Positions 1-11,158 of a stretch of DNA of 64,000 bases are shown in pieces. The notes beneath the pieces are model-generated. The model made no database searches and was not told where the DNA came from. It saw nothing but the letters and a program-made list of their open reading frames with translations. Both the position numbers and the translations under genes were made by a program. Numbering within the stretch: the stretch's first letter is position 1; each line of letters begins with the position of its first letter. The DNA comes from Sphingomonas jeddahensis (lineage in GTDB: Bacteria > Pseudomonadota > Alphaproteobacteria > Sphingomonadales > Sphingomonadaceae), in NCBI RefSeq assembly GCF_001981525.1, contig NZ_MPSB01000005.1, forward strand, positions 166,548 to 230,547, in the 5' to 3' direction.

Positions 1-9
1 CTATGTCCA

Positions 10-2145
<2,136 letters not shown>

Positions 2146-2149
2146 CTAG

Positions 2150-2183
2150 CCCGTTCGCCCCGATATTGTCGAAGGCGAACGGG
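2150..2183. repeat. short palindrome between permease and ligA
   Basis: A perfect 10-bp stem, CCCGTTCGCC paired with GGCGAACGGG, around a 14-base loop. The arms resemble the outer arms of the GTTCGCCCTGAGC repeat family found elsewhere in the window, so this may be a minimal family A unit. It lies between the stop of the APC permease and the start of ligA, both on the minus strand, and could reduce read-through. No T-tract follows. Confidence 0.6.
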
Positions 2184-2199
2184 AGGACCGGACAGGTGA

Positions 2200-3777
2200 T
2201 CAGTGCGTTCCAGGTACCTTGGGTTCGACGCCGTGCACCGCCTCATCCTCATGCACCTCGATGATGCCGCGGCCGAGGTGCGACGCGCGGTAGCTGTAGC
2301 CATAATAGATCAAAAGGCCGACCGCGCCCCAGATCGGCAGCACCAGCATCGCGTCCAGCGGCAGGTTGAAGAACAGGAAGATGCATCCCGCGATCGTGAG
2401 CGGCCCCATCAGCCATAGCGCCGGCGTGCGGAAGTCGCGCCGACGATCCGGTGCAGTGCGGCGCAGGATCATCACCGCAAACGCCACCATCATGAAGGCA
2501 TAAAGCGTGCCCGCATTGGCGATGTCGGCCAGCTTTCCGACCGGCAGGAACGCTGCCGCGAACGCTACCGCAGCGCCGGTCAGCGCCGTAACGATATAGG
2601 GCGTCTTCCACTTCGGGTGCACGGCGGAGAGCTTCTCCGGCAACAGGCCATCGCGGCTCATCACGAAAAAGATGCGCGTCTGGCCGAACATCAGGATCAG
2701 GATCACCGACGGCAGCGCCAGGAAAGCGGCAATGCCAAGCATGTTGCCGACGCCCGACCAGCCGATCTGGCGCAGCACATGGGCGAGCGCCTCGTTCGAG
2801 CAGACGAGCGGCAGATCATTTGCAGCGAAGGTGGCGCACTGGCGCGCCAGTTCCTCCGACCCGGCCGGGAAGGGAACGCCGTTCGGCCCCAGGATCGGCT
2901 GGCCGCCAACAGTGCCGATCGCGCCAGCCGCGACGAGAATGTAGAAGATGGTGCAGAACAGCAGCGAACCGACCAAACCGATCGGCACGTTGCGCTGCGG
3001 ATTCTTGGTTTCCTCCGCCGCAGTCGAGACCGCATCGAAGCCGACATAGGCGAAGAAGATCGTCGCAGCGGCGCCCACCGCCCCCAAACCCGAGCCGAAG
3101 CCGCCAAACACGCCGGCCGGCAGGAAGGGATTGAACTTGTCGGTGGAGAATTGGTCTGACGGCAGCGTCAGCAGGACAAAGGCGGTAAGCGCGGTCACCT
3201 TGATCGCGACCAGCACCGCATTGACCCGCGCGCTTTCCGTGGTGCCGACCATCAGCAGCCAGGTGATGAGCAGCGAGATCAAGACCGCGGGCAGGTTGAT
3301 GAACCCACCTTCCACGCCCCCCAGCGCCAAGGGCGCGCCGGACAGCCACGCGGGCAAGTGTATCCCCAGGAATTCATTGAGGATCGTGCCCGTGAAATAG
3401 CCCGACCAGCCGACCGACACCGCACTGGCGGCGACGGCATATTCGAGGATCAGCGCCCAGCCGACCGTCCAGGCCAGCACCTCGCCCATTGTCGAATAGG
3501 TGTAGGTATAAGCGGATCCGGCGACCGGAATCATCGCGGCGATTTCGGCGTAGCAGAAGGCGGCGACGATGCAGATCGCGCCGGCAATCGCAAAGGCGAG
3601 CATCAGGCCGGGTCCGGCCTTTTGCGCGCCGGCGGAGGTCAGCACGAAGATGCCGGTGCCGATGACGCAGCCGATGCCAAACAAGGTGAGCTGGAACCAG
3701 CCCAAGGTGCGATGCAACGACTTCTTCTCGGCAGTCGCCAGAATGGCGTCGAGCGGCTTAACTCGGCCAAAGATCAT
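2200..3777 (-). CDS. APC-superfamily cationic amino-acid permease
   Basis: Inner-membrane amino-acid transporter of the APC superfamily (YfnA/CAT-like). The 525 residues contain about twelve to fourteen hydrophobic segments. The diagnostic first-helix motif GIGCVIGTGIFVL lies near residues 34-46, and an FAYVGFDAVSTAAEE-type signature follows in the middle. These signatures match basic or broad-range amino-acid permeases. The substrate cannot be read from sequence. The start ATG at 3777 gives a cytoplasmic N-terminus beginning MIFGRVKPLD, typical of the family. It is the only gene of its strand run before ligA and is separated from it by a short palindrome. Confidence 0.9.
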   Translation of the reverse strand: MIFGRVKPLDAILATAEKKSLHRTLGWFQLTLFGIGCVIGTGIFVLTSAGAQKAGPGLMLAFAIAGAICIVAAFCYAEIAAMIPVAGSAYTYTYSTMGEVLAWTVGWALILEYAVAASAVSVGWSGYFTGTILNEFLGIHLPAWLSGAPLALGGVEGGFINLPAVLISLLITWLLMVGTTESARVNAVLVAIKVTALTAFVLLTLPSDQFSTDKFNPFLPAGVFGGFGSGLGAVGAAATIFFAYVGFDAVSTAAEETKNPQRNVPIGLVGSLLFCTIFYILVAAGAIGTVGGQPILGPNGVPFPAGSEELARQCATFAANDLPLVCSNEALAHVLRQIGWSGVGNMLGIAAFLALPSVILILMFGQTRIFFVMSRDGLLPEKLSAVHPKWKTPYIVTALTGAAVAFAAAFLPVGKLADIANAGTLYAFMMVAFAVMILRRTAPDRRRDFRTPALWLMGPLTIAGCIFLFFNLPLDAMLVLPIWGAVGLLIYYGYSYRASHLGRGIIEVHEDEAVHGVEPKVPGTH

Positions 3778-3918
3778 GTGCGGCCCATCCCCCGGGGTGC
3801 GCGGCCTTATCCGACCGCTGATGTCACGAAAGGTTGGAACCTAGCGGGAGATCGGCGGCGCGCAAAGCCTTTGAGGGCGTTCCGTCGCGCGGGTGCGACA
3901 TTTTAGTTACGTCCTTGA

Positions 3919-4311
3919 CTATCCACGGCCATCGTTCTGCACCAGCATCGGGCCAAGGGGCCGGCCAGCGAGGATGTGAACGTGCAGGTGCGGCACTTCC
4001 TGATGGCTGTGCGGACCAGCATTGGCGAGCAGGCGATAACCCGGTTCAACAAGCCCCGCCTCGCGCGCCACCAGGCCCACCGCGCGGACGAAGCCGGCGA
4101 TCTCGGCATCGCTGGCGCGCATCGAGAAATCGTCCCAGCTGACGTACGGCCCTTTGGGGATCACCAGGATATGCGTCGGCGACCAGGGCGCGATGTCGTG
4201 GAACGCCAGCGCGTGATCGTCCTCATAGACCTTCTTCGAAGGGATCTCGCCACGCAGGATGCGCGCGAAGATGTTCTGATCGTCATAGGGCAGGGTGGCA
4301 TCGACGGGCAT
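3919..4311 (-). CDS. HIT family protein (HinT-like nucleotide hydrolase)
   Basis: Small histidine-triad hydrolase/transferase acting on purine nucleoside phosphoramidates. It carries the triad HLHVH near the C-terminus, preceded by NAGPHSHQEVP, and the N-terminal IFARILRGEIPSKKVYED region of HinT-like proteins. I chose ATG at 4311 because a GGAG sits eight bases upstream inside the end of hisE. An upstream GTG at 4320 overlaps the hisE stop as GTGA and is an alternative. It is the last gene of the histidine cluster, a position often seen in Alphaproteobacteria, which implies cotranscription with hisE. Confidence 0.93.
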   Translation of the reverse strand: MPVDATLPYDDQNIFARILRGEIPSKKVYEDDHALAFHDIAPWSPTHILVIPKGPYVSWDDFSMRASDAEIAGFVRAVGLVAREAGLVEPGYRLLANAGPHSHQEVPHLHVHILAGRPLGPMLVQNDGRG

Positions 4312-4316
4312 GAAAC

Positions 4317-4652
4317 TCACTCCGGGCGGAAGGAGAGGGGACGGCCGGCCTTTTCGTCATGGCCCGACTGGCCTTCGCGGCGGGCGAGCTCTTCGCGAAT
4401 GTCGTTCAGCGACAGCCCGGCGTCGGCGAGCAGGATGAGCAGGTGGAAGATCAGGTCGGCCGCCTCGGGTACGATGTCCTTGTCCTCGCCCGAACACGCG
4501 GCAATCACCGTCTCCACCGCTTCCTCGCCGAGTTTTTGCGCGATCTTGTGGCGGCCCTGAAAGAACAGGCTGGCGGTGTAGGAGCGGACGGCAGGGCTGT
4601 CCTTGCGGGAACGGATCGTCGCTTCGAGACGGTCGAGAATGTCGTCGGCCAT
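4317..4652 (-). CDS. hisE: Phosphoribosyl-ATP diphosphatase HisE
   Basis: Second step of histidine synthesis: hydrolyses phosphoribosyl-ATP to phosphoribosyl-AMP and pyrophosphate. The 111-residue product begins MADDILDRLEATIRSR. It shows the MazG-like helical metal site, with EEAVET and EAADLIFHLL carrying the acidic ligands. HisE is separate here, not fused to HisI, and hisI is not in this window. The reading frame extends 29 codons further upstream to 4739, but that would overlap the small membrane-protein gene and lacks family similarity, so the ATG at 4652 is preferred. Its stop overlaps the alternative start of the HIT gene. Confidence 0.95.
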   Translation of the reverse strand: MADDILDRLEATIRSRKDSPAVRSYTASLFFQGRHKIAQKLGEEAVETVIAACSGEDKDIVPEAADLIFHLLILLADAGLSLNDIREELARREGQSGHDEKAGRPLSFRPE

Positions 4653-4686
4653 AGGCGACGCGAGGTGCCGCGCGCGCGGGGCGAGG

Positions 4687-4854
4687 TCAACCTTTGCGGT
4701 TGCGATTACGCAGCGCACGGCGGGTAAGCCACACGGCAACTGCGGCGACGACGAACAATGCGACGTCGGACAGCTCGGGGCCGGTGCGAGGGGTGGAGAC
4801 GGCGGCGCTGGACGCGAGCGCGGGCGTGATCATGAGGGATGACAGCAACAACAT
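4687..4854 (-). CDS. small exported/membrane protein in the his operon
   Basis: Unrecognised 55-residue protein. It begins with a short hydrophobic stretch (MLLLSSLMITPALA) resembling a signal peptide. A short polar linker with TPRTGPELSD follows, then one transmembrane segment (VALFVVAAVAVWL) and a strongly basic tail (TRRALRNRNRKG). The P-E...hydrophobic...Arg-rich order resembles a minimal PEP-CTERM-like sorting tail, but the VPEP core is only partial (GPEL). It lies 34 bp upstream of hisE on the same strand and follows a family A repeat. Function unknown; whether it is translated is likely but not proven. Confidence 0.6.
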   Translation of the reverse strand: MLLLSSLMITPALASSAAVSTPRTGPELSDVALFVVAAVAVWLTRRALRNRNRKG

Positions 4855-4856
4855 AG

Positions 4857-4934
4857 ACCGTTCGGGCTGAGCTTGTCGAAGCCCTGCCTTCCTCAAAAAG
4901 AAAGTACAGCCCTTCGACAGCTCAGGGCGAACGG
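4857..4934. repeat. intergenic palindrome, family A
   Basis: Inverted repeat of about 78 bp. The left arm carries GTTCGGGCTGAGCTTGTCGA and the right arm TTCGACAGCTCAGGGCGAAC, around an A-rich centre. The right arm has lost one A relative to the other copies. Related copies lie at 26801-26875 and 31223-31304, with a degenerate one at 32687-32767. Confidence 0.85.
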
Positions 4935-4964
4935 TCGTTTAGTCCAGGCGAGCTTAGCGAACCG

Positions 4965-5726
4965 TCAATGTGTCCGCACGGGCACGCCGGCTCTCGCCAG
5001 CGCCGCATGCGCATCGGCAATCGTCGCCTCGCCGAAGTGGAAGATCGAGGCCGCCAGCACCGCCGAGGCATGCCCGTCCGTCACCCCGCGCACGAGATGG
5101 TCGAGGTTGCCCACCCCGCCCGATGCCACCACCGGCACGCTCGTTCGATCAGCGACTGCGCGGACCAGATCGAGGTCATAGCCATCGCGCGTGCCGTCGC
5201 GATCCATCGAGGTGAGCAGGATTTCGCCCGCGCCGAGATCGGCGAGGCGGAGGGCGTGCGCTATCGCGTCAATGCCCGTCGCGCGGCGACCGCCGTGGGT
5301 GAAGACCTCCCAGCCTTCCCCGACGCGCCGCGCATCGACGCTGGCGACACAGCACTGGCTGCCGAAGCGCTCGGCAATGTCGGCCACCACCTCGGGCCGC
5401 GCGACAGCGGCGGAATTCACCGCCACCTTGTCGGCCCCGGCAAGCAGCAGCGCACGCGCATCATCTGCCGTCCGCACACCGCCGCCGACGGTGAGCGGCA
5501 TGAAACAAACCGCCGCCGTGCGCCTGACGACGTCGAGGATCGTGTCGCGCCCCTCGTGGCTGGCGGTGATGTCGAGGAAGCAGAGCTCATCGGCACCGGC
5601 CGCGTCATAGGCGCGAGCTTGTTCAACCGGATCGCCGGCGTCGATCAGGTCGACGAAGTTGACGCCCTTCACCACGCGGCCGTTCGCCACGTCGAGGCAG
5701 GGGATGACGCGTGCGCGGACGGTCAT
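4965..5726 (-). CDS. hisF: Imidazole glycerol phosphate synthase cyclase subunit HisF
   Basis: Cyclase half of IGP synthase. It uses ammonia from HisH to convert PRFAR to IGP and AICAR. The 253-residue TIM barrel starts [12 protein letters not shown] with the catalytic aspartate at position 12. It contains the phosphate-binding loops LTVGGGVRT and VVASGGVGN and the second aspartate region in SVDAR. The ATG at 5726 matches the family N-terminus; a GTG nine bases upstream is possible. Unusually, hisF is separated from hisA by about 260 bp filled with two repeat elements instead of being tightly coupled. Confidence 0.97.
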   Translation of the reverse strand: MTVRARVIPCLDVANGRVVKGVNFVDLIDAGDPVEQARAYDAAGADELCFLDITASHEGRDTILDVVRRTAAVCFMPLTVGGGVRTADDARALLLAGADKVAVNSAAVARPEVVADIAERFGSQCCVASVDARRVGEGWEVFTHGGRRATGIDAIAHALRLADLGAGEILLTSMDRDGTRDGYDLDLVRAVADRTSVPVVASGGVGNLDHLVRGVTDGHASAVLAASIFHFGEATIADAHAALARAGVPVRTH

Positions 5727-5728
5727 AT

Positions 5729-5765
5729 TCCCCACCCGCTTGCGGGAGGGGTTAGGGGAGGGGCT
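5729..5765. repeat. GC-rich hairpin, family E (half unit)
   Basis: CACCCGCTTGCGGGAGG followed by GGTTAGGGGAGGGGC. This matches the left half of the full family E unit at 59028-59129 and the unit at 7327-7433. It lies immediately upstream of hisF. Confidence 0.8.
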
Positions 5766-5781
5766 GTGTGCTGAAGATGTC

Positions 5782-5986
5782 GTTCACGCAAAGGCGCGAA
5801 GGCGCGAAGAGAAGAACGGGTTCTCACAGAGAGCGCTGAGCCCGCTGAGATGCTGCGCTCTCGGGCAGCAAAGCGTTGGAGCCGGAAAGACAATGCCTGC
5901 GCGCTGCCGCGCGCGTGCTCTCTCTGTGTTCTCTGCGCTCTTTGTGAGAACCACAAATCTTGGCGCCTTCGCACCTTCGCGTGAAC
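5782..5986. repeat. long imperfect palindrome inside the his operon, family F
   Basis: About 205 bp whose ends are inverted. GTTCACGCAAAGGCGCGAAG on the left faces CTTCGCACCTTCGCGTGAAC on the right, with further inner pairs such as GGTTCTCACAGAGAGCGC against GCGCTCTTTGTGAGAACC. It has no reading frame of its own. It ends two bases before the hisA stop codon and fills the hisA-hisF gap. The structure resembles a MITE or long REP hairpin. It is the only copy in this window. Confidence 0.75.
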
Positions 5987-5988
5987 CA

Positions 5989-6723
5989 TCACGCCGCCGC
6001 CGCCACGTTCAAAGCGGCCGCAAGATCGAGTCGCCCATCGTACAGCGCCCGGCCGGTGATCACGCCCTCGACCCCGTCGCGGGTGTGCAGCGCAAGGACG
6101 TGGATGTCGCTGATACCCTTCACGCCGCCGCTGGCGATCACCGGGATCGACACGGCGCGTGCGAGATCAACGGTGGCCTCGACGTTGCACCCTTTCAGCA
6201 ACCCATCCCGGCCGACGTCGGTGAACAGCAGGGCGGCGACGCCGGCGTCCTCGAAGCGGCGGGCGAGGTCGACTGCGCTGGTGGTAGAGACATCGGCCCA
6301 GCCCTTGGTCGCCACCATGCCGTCGCGCGCGTCCACCGCGACGACGATGCCGCCCGGGAACGCCGCCGCCATGTCGCGGACGAACTGCGGCTTCTCCAGC
6401 GCCGCCGTGCCGATCACGACTCGCGCCACGCCGGCGTCGAACCAAGCTTCCACGCTCGCGGGCGTCCGGATGCCGCCGCCGAGCTGGACGTGGCCTGGGA
6501 AGCGCTCGACGATCGCACGCACCGCCTCGCCGTTGCGGCTTTCGCCGGCAAAAGCGCCGTCGAGATCGACCACGTGAAGATGGCCGGCGCCTGCTTCAGC
6601 GAAGATCAACGCCTGCGCGGCGGGATCGTCGCCGTAGATGGTGGCGCGGTCCATGTCGCCCTCGGCGAGGCGGACGACTTGGCCGGCCTTCAGATCAATG
6701 GCGGGGAAGACGATAAGGCTCAT
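5989..6723 (-). CDS. hisA: Phosphoribosylformimino-AICAR ribotide isomerase HisA
   Basis: Fourth histidine step: Amadori isomerisation of ProFAR to PRFAR. The 244-residue TIM barrel begins MSLIVFPAIDLKAGQVVRL with the catalytic Asp at 10. It contains QLGGGIRT and AVDARDGMVATKGW, the second half-barrel aspartate region, and VIASGGVKGI. The start at 6723 is set by an ATGA overlap with the hisH stop, implying translational coupling. Its stop directly abuts the family F palindrome, so the messenger probably passes through a large hairpin before reaching hisF. Confidence 0.97.
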   Translation of the reverse strand: MSLIVFPAIDLKAGQVVRLAEGDMDRATIYGDDPAAQALIFAEAGAGHLHVVDLDGAFAGESRNGEAVRAIVERFPGHVQLGGGIRTPASVEAWFDAGVARVVIGTAALEKPQFVRDMAAAFPGGIVVAVDARDGMVATKGWADVSTTSAVDLARRFEDAGVAALLFTDVGRDGLLKGCNVEATVDLARAVSIPVIASGGVKGISDIHVLALHTRDGVEGVITGRALYDGRLDLAAALNVAAAA

Positions 6724-7322
6724 GGACGCCACTTCAGGAAATTGGCGAGCAGAGCGAGGCCGTAGCGCTGGCTCTTCTCGGGGTGAAACTGGACGCCCAC
6801 GATATTGTCACGGCCGATCGCGGCGGTGACCGGGCCAGCGTGGTCGGTGCGGGCGATCACGCCTTCGCCGTCATAGGCGTAGCTGTGAAGGAAATAGGCT
6901 TCGCCGGCAGGGATGAGCGAGTGATCGCCGAGCGGCGTTACGTCGTTCCAGCCCATGTGCGGGACCTTGGCATCACTGCCTGCCGGATCGAGCCGGCGCA
7001 CGCTGCCTGCGAACCAGCCGAGGCCGCGGTGCTCGCCGAGTTCTTCGCTACGTTCGGCAAGCAATTGCATGCCGACGCAGACGCCGAGGAACGGCGTGCC
7101 TTCATTGAGCACACGCCGGCGCAGCGCCGATTCGAGCCCGTCCACCGCGCGCAGGTTCGCCGCGCAGGCCCCGAACGCGCCGACGCCGGGGAGGACGATA
7201 CGATCGGCGCGGGCGATCGCATCGGGATCGGCGGTGATGGTGACGTCGGTTGCGCCGGCGGCGCGCAGGGCGTTTTCGACCGAGTGGAGGTTGCCTGATT
7301 GGATGTCGACGAGGGCAAGCAT
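6720..7322 (-). CDS. hisH: Imidazole glycerol phosphate synthase glutaminase subunit HisH
   Basis: Class I glutamine amidotransferase that feeds ammonia to HisF. The 200-residue product has the oxyanion-strand motif LPGVGAFG, the nucleophile elbow GVCVGMQLL (Cys82) and the His180/Glu182 pair in VQFHPEKS, so the catalytic triad is intact. It begins MLALVDIQSGNLHSV, a standard HisH N-terminus. The hisA start overlaps its stop by ATGA. About 100 bp holding a family E repeat separates it from hisB upstream. Confidence 0.97.
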   Translation of the reverse strand: MLALVDIQSGNLHSVENALRAAGATDVTITADPDAIARADRIVLPGVGAFGACAANLRAVDGLESALRRRVLNEGTPFLGVCVGMQLLAERSEELGEHRGLGWFAGSVRRLDPAGSDAKVPHMGWNDVTPLGDHSLIPAGEAYFLHSYAYDGEGVIARTDHAGPVTAAIGRDNIVGVQFHPEKSQRYGLALLANFLKWRP

Positions 7323-7326
7323 CTAT

Positions 7327-7433
7327 TTCCCTTCCCGCTTGCGGGAAGGGTTAGGGGTGGGCGTGTCGACGGGCGCTGTGGCTTTGACGGACCCGCCCGC
7401 GTCGCCTCCACCAGGCGGGAAGGGAGTCACAGT
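7327..7433. repeat. GC-rich palindromic repeat, family E
   Basis: CCCTTCCCGCTTGCGGGAAG followed by GGTTAGGGGTGGGCG. A degenerate opposing half lies around 7400-7433 and includes CCACCAGGCGGGAAGGGAG. It fills the hisB-hisH gap. The other units are at 5729-5765 and 59028-59129. Confidence 0.75.
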
Positions 7434-8014
7434 ACGCCTTTCGTGGAGGGAATCGCGTCGGCCTTGCGCGGATCGATCTCGATTGCCTGGCGCAGCGCGC
7501 GGGCGAGACCCTTGAAGGCGCTTTCGGCGATATGATGATTGTTCTCGCCGTGCAGCGTTTCGACATGCAGCGTGATTCCAGCGGCTTGCGCAAAGCTGTG
7601 AAACCAGTGTTTGAACATCTCAGTGTCCATCTCGCCGAGCCGCTTCTGGCTGAACTCGGTCTTCCATACGAGCCACGGCCGGCCCGAAATGTCGAGCGCG
7701 ACGCGCGTCAGCGTCTCGTCCATCGGGGAGAGCGCGTCGCCGTAGCGGCGGATGCCACGCTTGTCGCCGAGCGCCTGGGCCACCGCCTCGCCGATCGCGA
7801 TGCCGGTATCCTCCACGGTGTGATGCTGATCGATGTGGAGATCGCCGACGGTTTCCACGTCGAGATCGATCAGCGAGTGGCGCGACAGTTGCTCCAGCAT
7901 GTGATCGAAGAAACCGACGCCGGTCGACACGCGGTAGCTGCCGGTGCCGTCGAGATTGACGGTGACCGCAATCTTGGTTTCGCTGGTGTCGCGGCGGATC
8001 GTGGCGGTGCGCAT
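7427..8014 (-). CDS. hisB: Imidazoleglycerol-phosphate dehydratase HisB
   Basis: Sixth histidine step, dehydration of IGP. The monofunctional 195-residue form, without the phosphatase domain, carries the duplicated metal motifs [14 protein letters not shown] and [13 protein letters not shown]. The family N-terminus [14 protein letters not shown] fixes the start at 8014. The 30 further upstream codons in the same frame are not family-like. The start lies eight bases after a good -10 box, so the transcript is probably leaderless. First gene of the his operon; sspB diverges from it. Confidence 0.96.
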   Translation of the reverse strand: MRTATIRRDTSETKIAVTVNLDGTGSYRVSTGVGFFDHMLEQLSRHSLIDLDVETVGDLHIDQHHTVEDTGIAIGEAVAQALGDKRGIRRYGDALSPMDETLTRVALDISGRPWLVWKTEFSQKRLGEMDTEMFKHWFHSFAQAAGITLHVETLHGENNHHIAESAFKGLARALRQAIEIDPRKADAIPSTKGVL

Positions 8015-8022
8015 GGCGCGAG

Positions 8023-8050
8023 CACATAGCGGAGCCGCGACGCCATGCAA
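8023..8050 (-). promoter_or_regulatory. putative hisB promoter (leaderless)
   Basis: On the minus strand, TTGCAT (8050-8045) and TATGTG (8028-8023) are separated by 16 bp. The hisB ATG (8014) begins where transcription should start, and there is no Shine-Dalgarno. Confidence 0.5.
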
Positions 8051-8052
8051 TC

Positions 8053-8081
8053 TTGACCAAGCGTTTGGGGCCGCTACCCAT
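8053..8081 (+). promoter_or_regulatory. putative sspB promoter (leaderless)
   Basis: TTGACC at 8053-8058 with a weak -10 (TACCCAT region, 8075-8081) about 16-17 bp downstream. The sspB ATG at 8089 falls at the expected start point. The -35 boxes of sspB and hisB lie back to back only two bases apart. Confidence 0.4.
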
Positions 8082-8088
8082 GTAACAA

Positions 8089-8571
8089 ATGGACGACCAA
8101 GCACCCGATAGCCTGATTCCGTACGACGAGATCGTGCAGGAGGCCCTGCGCGCCGTTGTTGGTCGCGTCCTTGGGTCGGTGGCGACCGGCGGCGGGCTGC
8201 CGGGCGAGCATCATTTCTACATCACCTTCAAGACGCATGCGGCGGGGGTCGATATTCCGCAGCGGCTGATCGAGCGCTTTCCTGATGAAATGACGATCGT
8301 GCTGCAGAACCGCTTCTGGGATCTGACGGTGGATGCCGAGCGATTCTCGGTCGGCCTCAGCTTCAACCAGGTGCCGTCCAAGCTGGTGATTCCCTATTCG
8401 GCGATCACCGGCTTCCACGATCCGGCGGTCAACTTCGAGTTGCGCTTTCAGGCGACTGAGGGGCCGGACGAGGGGCCCGAGCCGCACGATCCGGCGGAGA
8501 ATGACGGCTCTCCCGCTGGCGCCGAGGATGGCTCCAACGTGGTCAGCGTGGATTTCAAGCGGAAGAAATAG
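8089..8571 (+). CDS. sspB: SspB-like ClpXP adaptor (stringent starvation protein B, alpha type)
   Basis: Adaptor that binds ssrA-tagged peptides and hands them to the ClpXP protease. The 160-residue protein has the SspB beta-fold core ([15 protein letters not shown], then [14 protein letters not shown], then FSVGLSF...[16 protein letters not shown]). An acidic, flexible linker and a short C-terminal segment ending [11 protein letters not shown] would be the ClpX-contacting tail. This matches alphaproteobacterial SspB. ssrA itself lies at about 22.8 kb in the same window. It is divergent from hisB and precedes fumC. Confidence 0.9.
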   Translation: MDDQAPDSLIPYDEIVQEALRAVVGRVLGSVATGGGLPGEHHFYITFKTHAAGVDIPQRLIERFPDEMTIVLQNRFWDLTVDAERFSVGLSFNQVPSKLVIPYSAITGFHDPAVNFELRFQATEGPDEGPEPHDPAENDGSPAGAEDGSNVVSVDFKRKK

Positions 8572-8663
8572 CCGAACCTCGCGGGCCGGTTCGCCCCGGC
8601 TCGCGTGCAACCGAACCGATCTTCCATCGCTTGAACCCGCAAACTTCCGCGGGATGAACAGCC

Positions 8664-10052
<1,389 letters not shown>

Positions 10053-10095
10053 TCGACGGCGGCGTGGTTGTTGGGCCGTAACGAAAGGATTTTAC

Positions 10096-10311
10096 ATGCT
10101 TCGGTCCATCATCGGCGCTCTTGTGGGCAAGGAAATCGATCAGCGCGACGGCCGTGGCGGGCTGAAGGGGGCAGCGATCGGAATGCTGGCGGCGCGCGCG
10201 GTGACGCGCACGGGGCCACTGGGTCTGCTGCTTGGCGGCGGCTATGTCGCCAAGAAGATGTACGATCGCCGCCGCGCATCGAAAGGCATGGCCGGGCGCG
10301 GGGTGCGGTGA
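10096..10311 (+). CDS. small conserved hypothetical protein, Gly-rich hydrophobic segment
   Basis: Not recognised. The 71 residues begin MLRSIIGALVGKEIDQRDGR. A small-residue-rich hydrophobic stretch (GAAIGMLAARAV, then GPLGLLLGGGYVAKK) and a basic tail follow, which suggests membrane association. The start is supported by AAAGGA six bases before the ATG. It follows fumC closely and may be cotranscribed. A family D repeat begins about 30 bp after the stop and may end the transcript. Confidence 0.7.
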   Translation: MLRSIIGALVGKEIDQRDGRGGLKGAAIGMLAARAVTRTGPLGLLLGGGYVAKKMYDRRRASKGMAGRGVR

Positions 10312-10339
10312 TCGCACGCTCGGACTCCCAGTTCATTTT

Positions 10340-10434
10340 CGTCATCCTCGCGTAGGCGGGGATTCATAGACGCGAAAGCTTGCGATAGAGCCGGAACGTC
10401 GGCGCATATGGATCCCGCCTACGCGGGAATGACG
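10340..10434. repeat. intergenic palindrome, family D
   Basis: A 95-bp unit. The left arm contains GTAGGCGGGGATTCATAGAC and the right arm GGATCCCGCCTACGCGGGAA followed by TGACG. A central GAGCCGG is shared between copies. Copies of the same length lie at 44900-44995 and 60439-60534. Confidence 0.9.
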
Positions 10435-10454
10435 CAGAGTTGGACAAACCAATC

Positions 10455-10483
10455 TTGACGCTCGCGCCCTCCGCGCGGCACTA
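10455..10483 (+). promoter_or_regulatory. putative gmk promoter (leaderless)
   Basis: TTGACG at 10455-10460, a 17-bp spacer and GCACTA at 10478-10483. The gmk ATG at 10490 lies seven bases after the -10, with no ribosome-binding site between. Confidence 0.45.
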
Positions 10484-10489
10484 GCGCGC

Positions 10490-11158
10490 ATGCCCGCTTC
10501 CACCCCGACCGATCCGCACGGCTTTCGCCGGCGCGGCGTGCTGTTCGTCCTGTCCTCGCCCTCAGGCGCCGGAAAATCGACGATCGCGAAGAAGCTGCTC
10601 GCCGCGGAGCCCGAGCTGTCTATGTCGGTTTCCTACACCACCCGCGCGCCGCGACCGGGCGAGGTGGATGGCAAGGATTATCACTTCGTTTCGCTGGATC
10701 GCTTTCGCGAAATGGCGAACAATCACGAATTCCTCGAATGGGCGCACGTCTTCGACAATCGTTACGGCACGCCCAAGGCCGATGTCTTCCATACGCTTAG
10801 CGAGGGGAAGGACATCCTGTTCGACATCGACTGGCAGGGCGCGCAACAGCTTCATCAGCTCGCCGGGGGTGATGTGGTGCGCGTGTTCATCCTGCCGCCA
10901 TCGATGGCGATCCTGCGGGACCGGCTGGAGAAGCGTGCGACGGACAGTCAGGGTGTGATCGATGCTCGCATGGCGCGCGCAGCAAACGAGGTAAGCCATT
11001 GGGATGGCTATGATTACGTCCTGGTCAACGACGATCTCGAACATTGCTTCGAGTGCGTGCGGATGATCCTGGCTGCCGAGCGCCTGAAGCGTTCACGGCA
11101 GACCGGGATCATCGGGTTCATCCGCAGTCTGCTGAAAGCGGGCGGTTCAGCGGAGTAA
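10490..11158 (+). CDS. gmk: Guanylate kinase
   Basis: Phosphorylates GMP to GDP with ATP, in nucleotide salvage and (p)ppGpp supply. The 222-residue protein has the P-loop SSPSGAGKST (residues 22-31). It also has the GMP-binding stretch VSYTTRAPRPGEVDGKDYHF and the lid region RLEKRATDSQ. The first dozen residues before the core are non-conserved. The start is the only ATG consistent with the predicted promoter. Its 3' end overlaps the convergent ATP12 gene by 12 bp. Confidence 0.97.
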   Translation: MPASTPTDPHGFRRRGVLFVLSSPSGAGKSTIAKKLLAAEPELSMSVSYTTRAPRPGEVDGKDYHFVSLDRFREMANNHEFLEWAHVFDNRYGTPKADVFHTLSEGKDILFDIDWQGAQQLHQLAGGDVVRVFILPPSMAILRDRLEKRATDSQGVIDARMARAANEVSHWDGYDYVLVNDDLEHCFECVRMILAAERLKRSRQTGIIGFIRSLLKAGGSAE

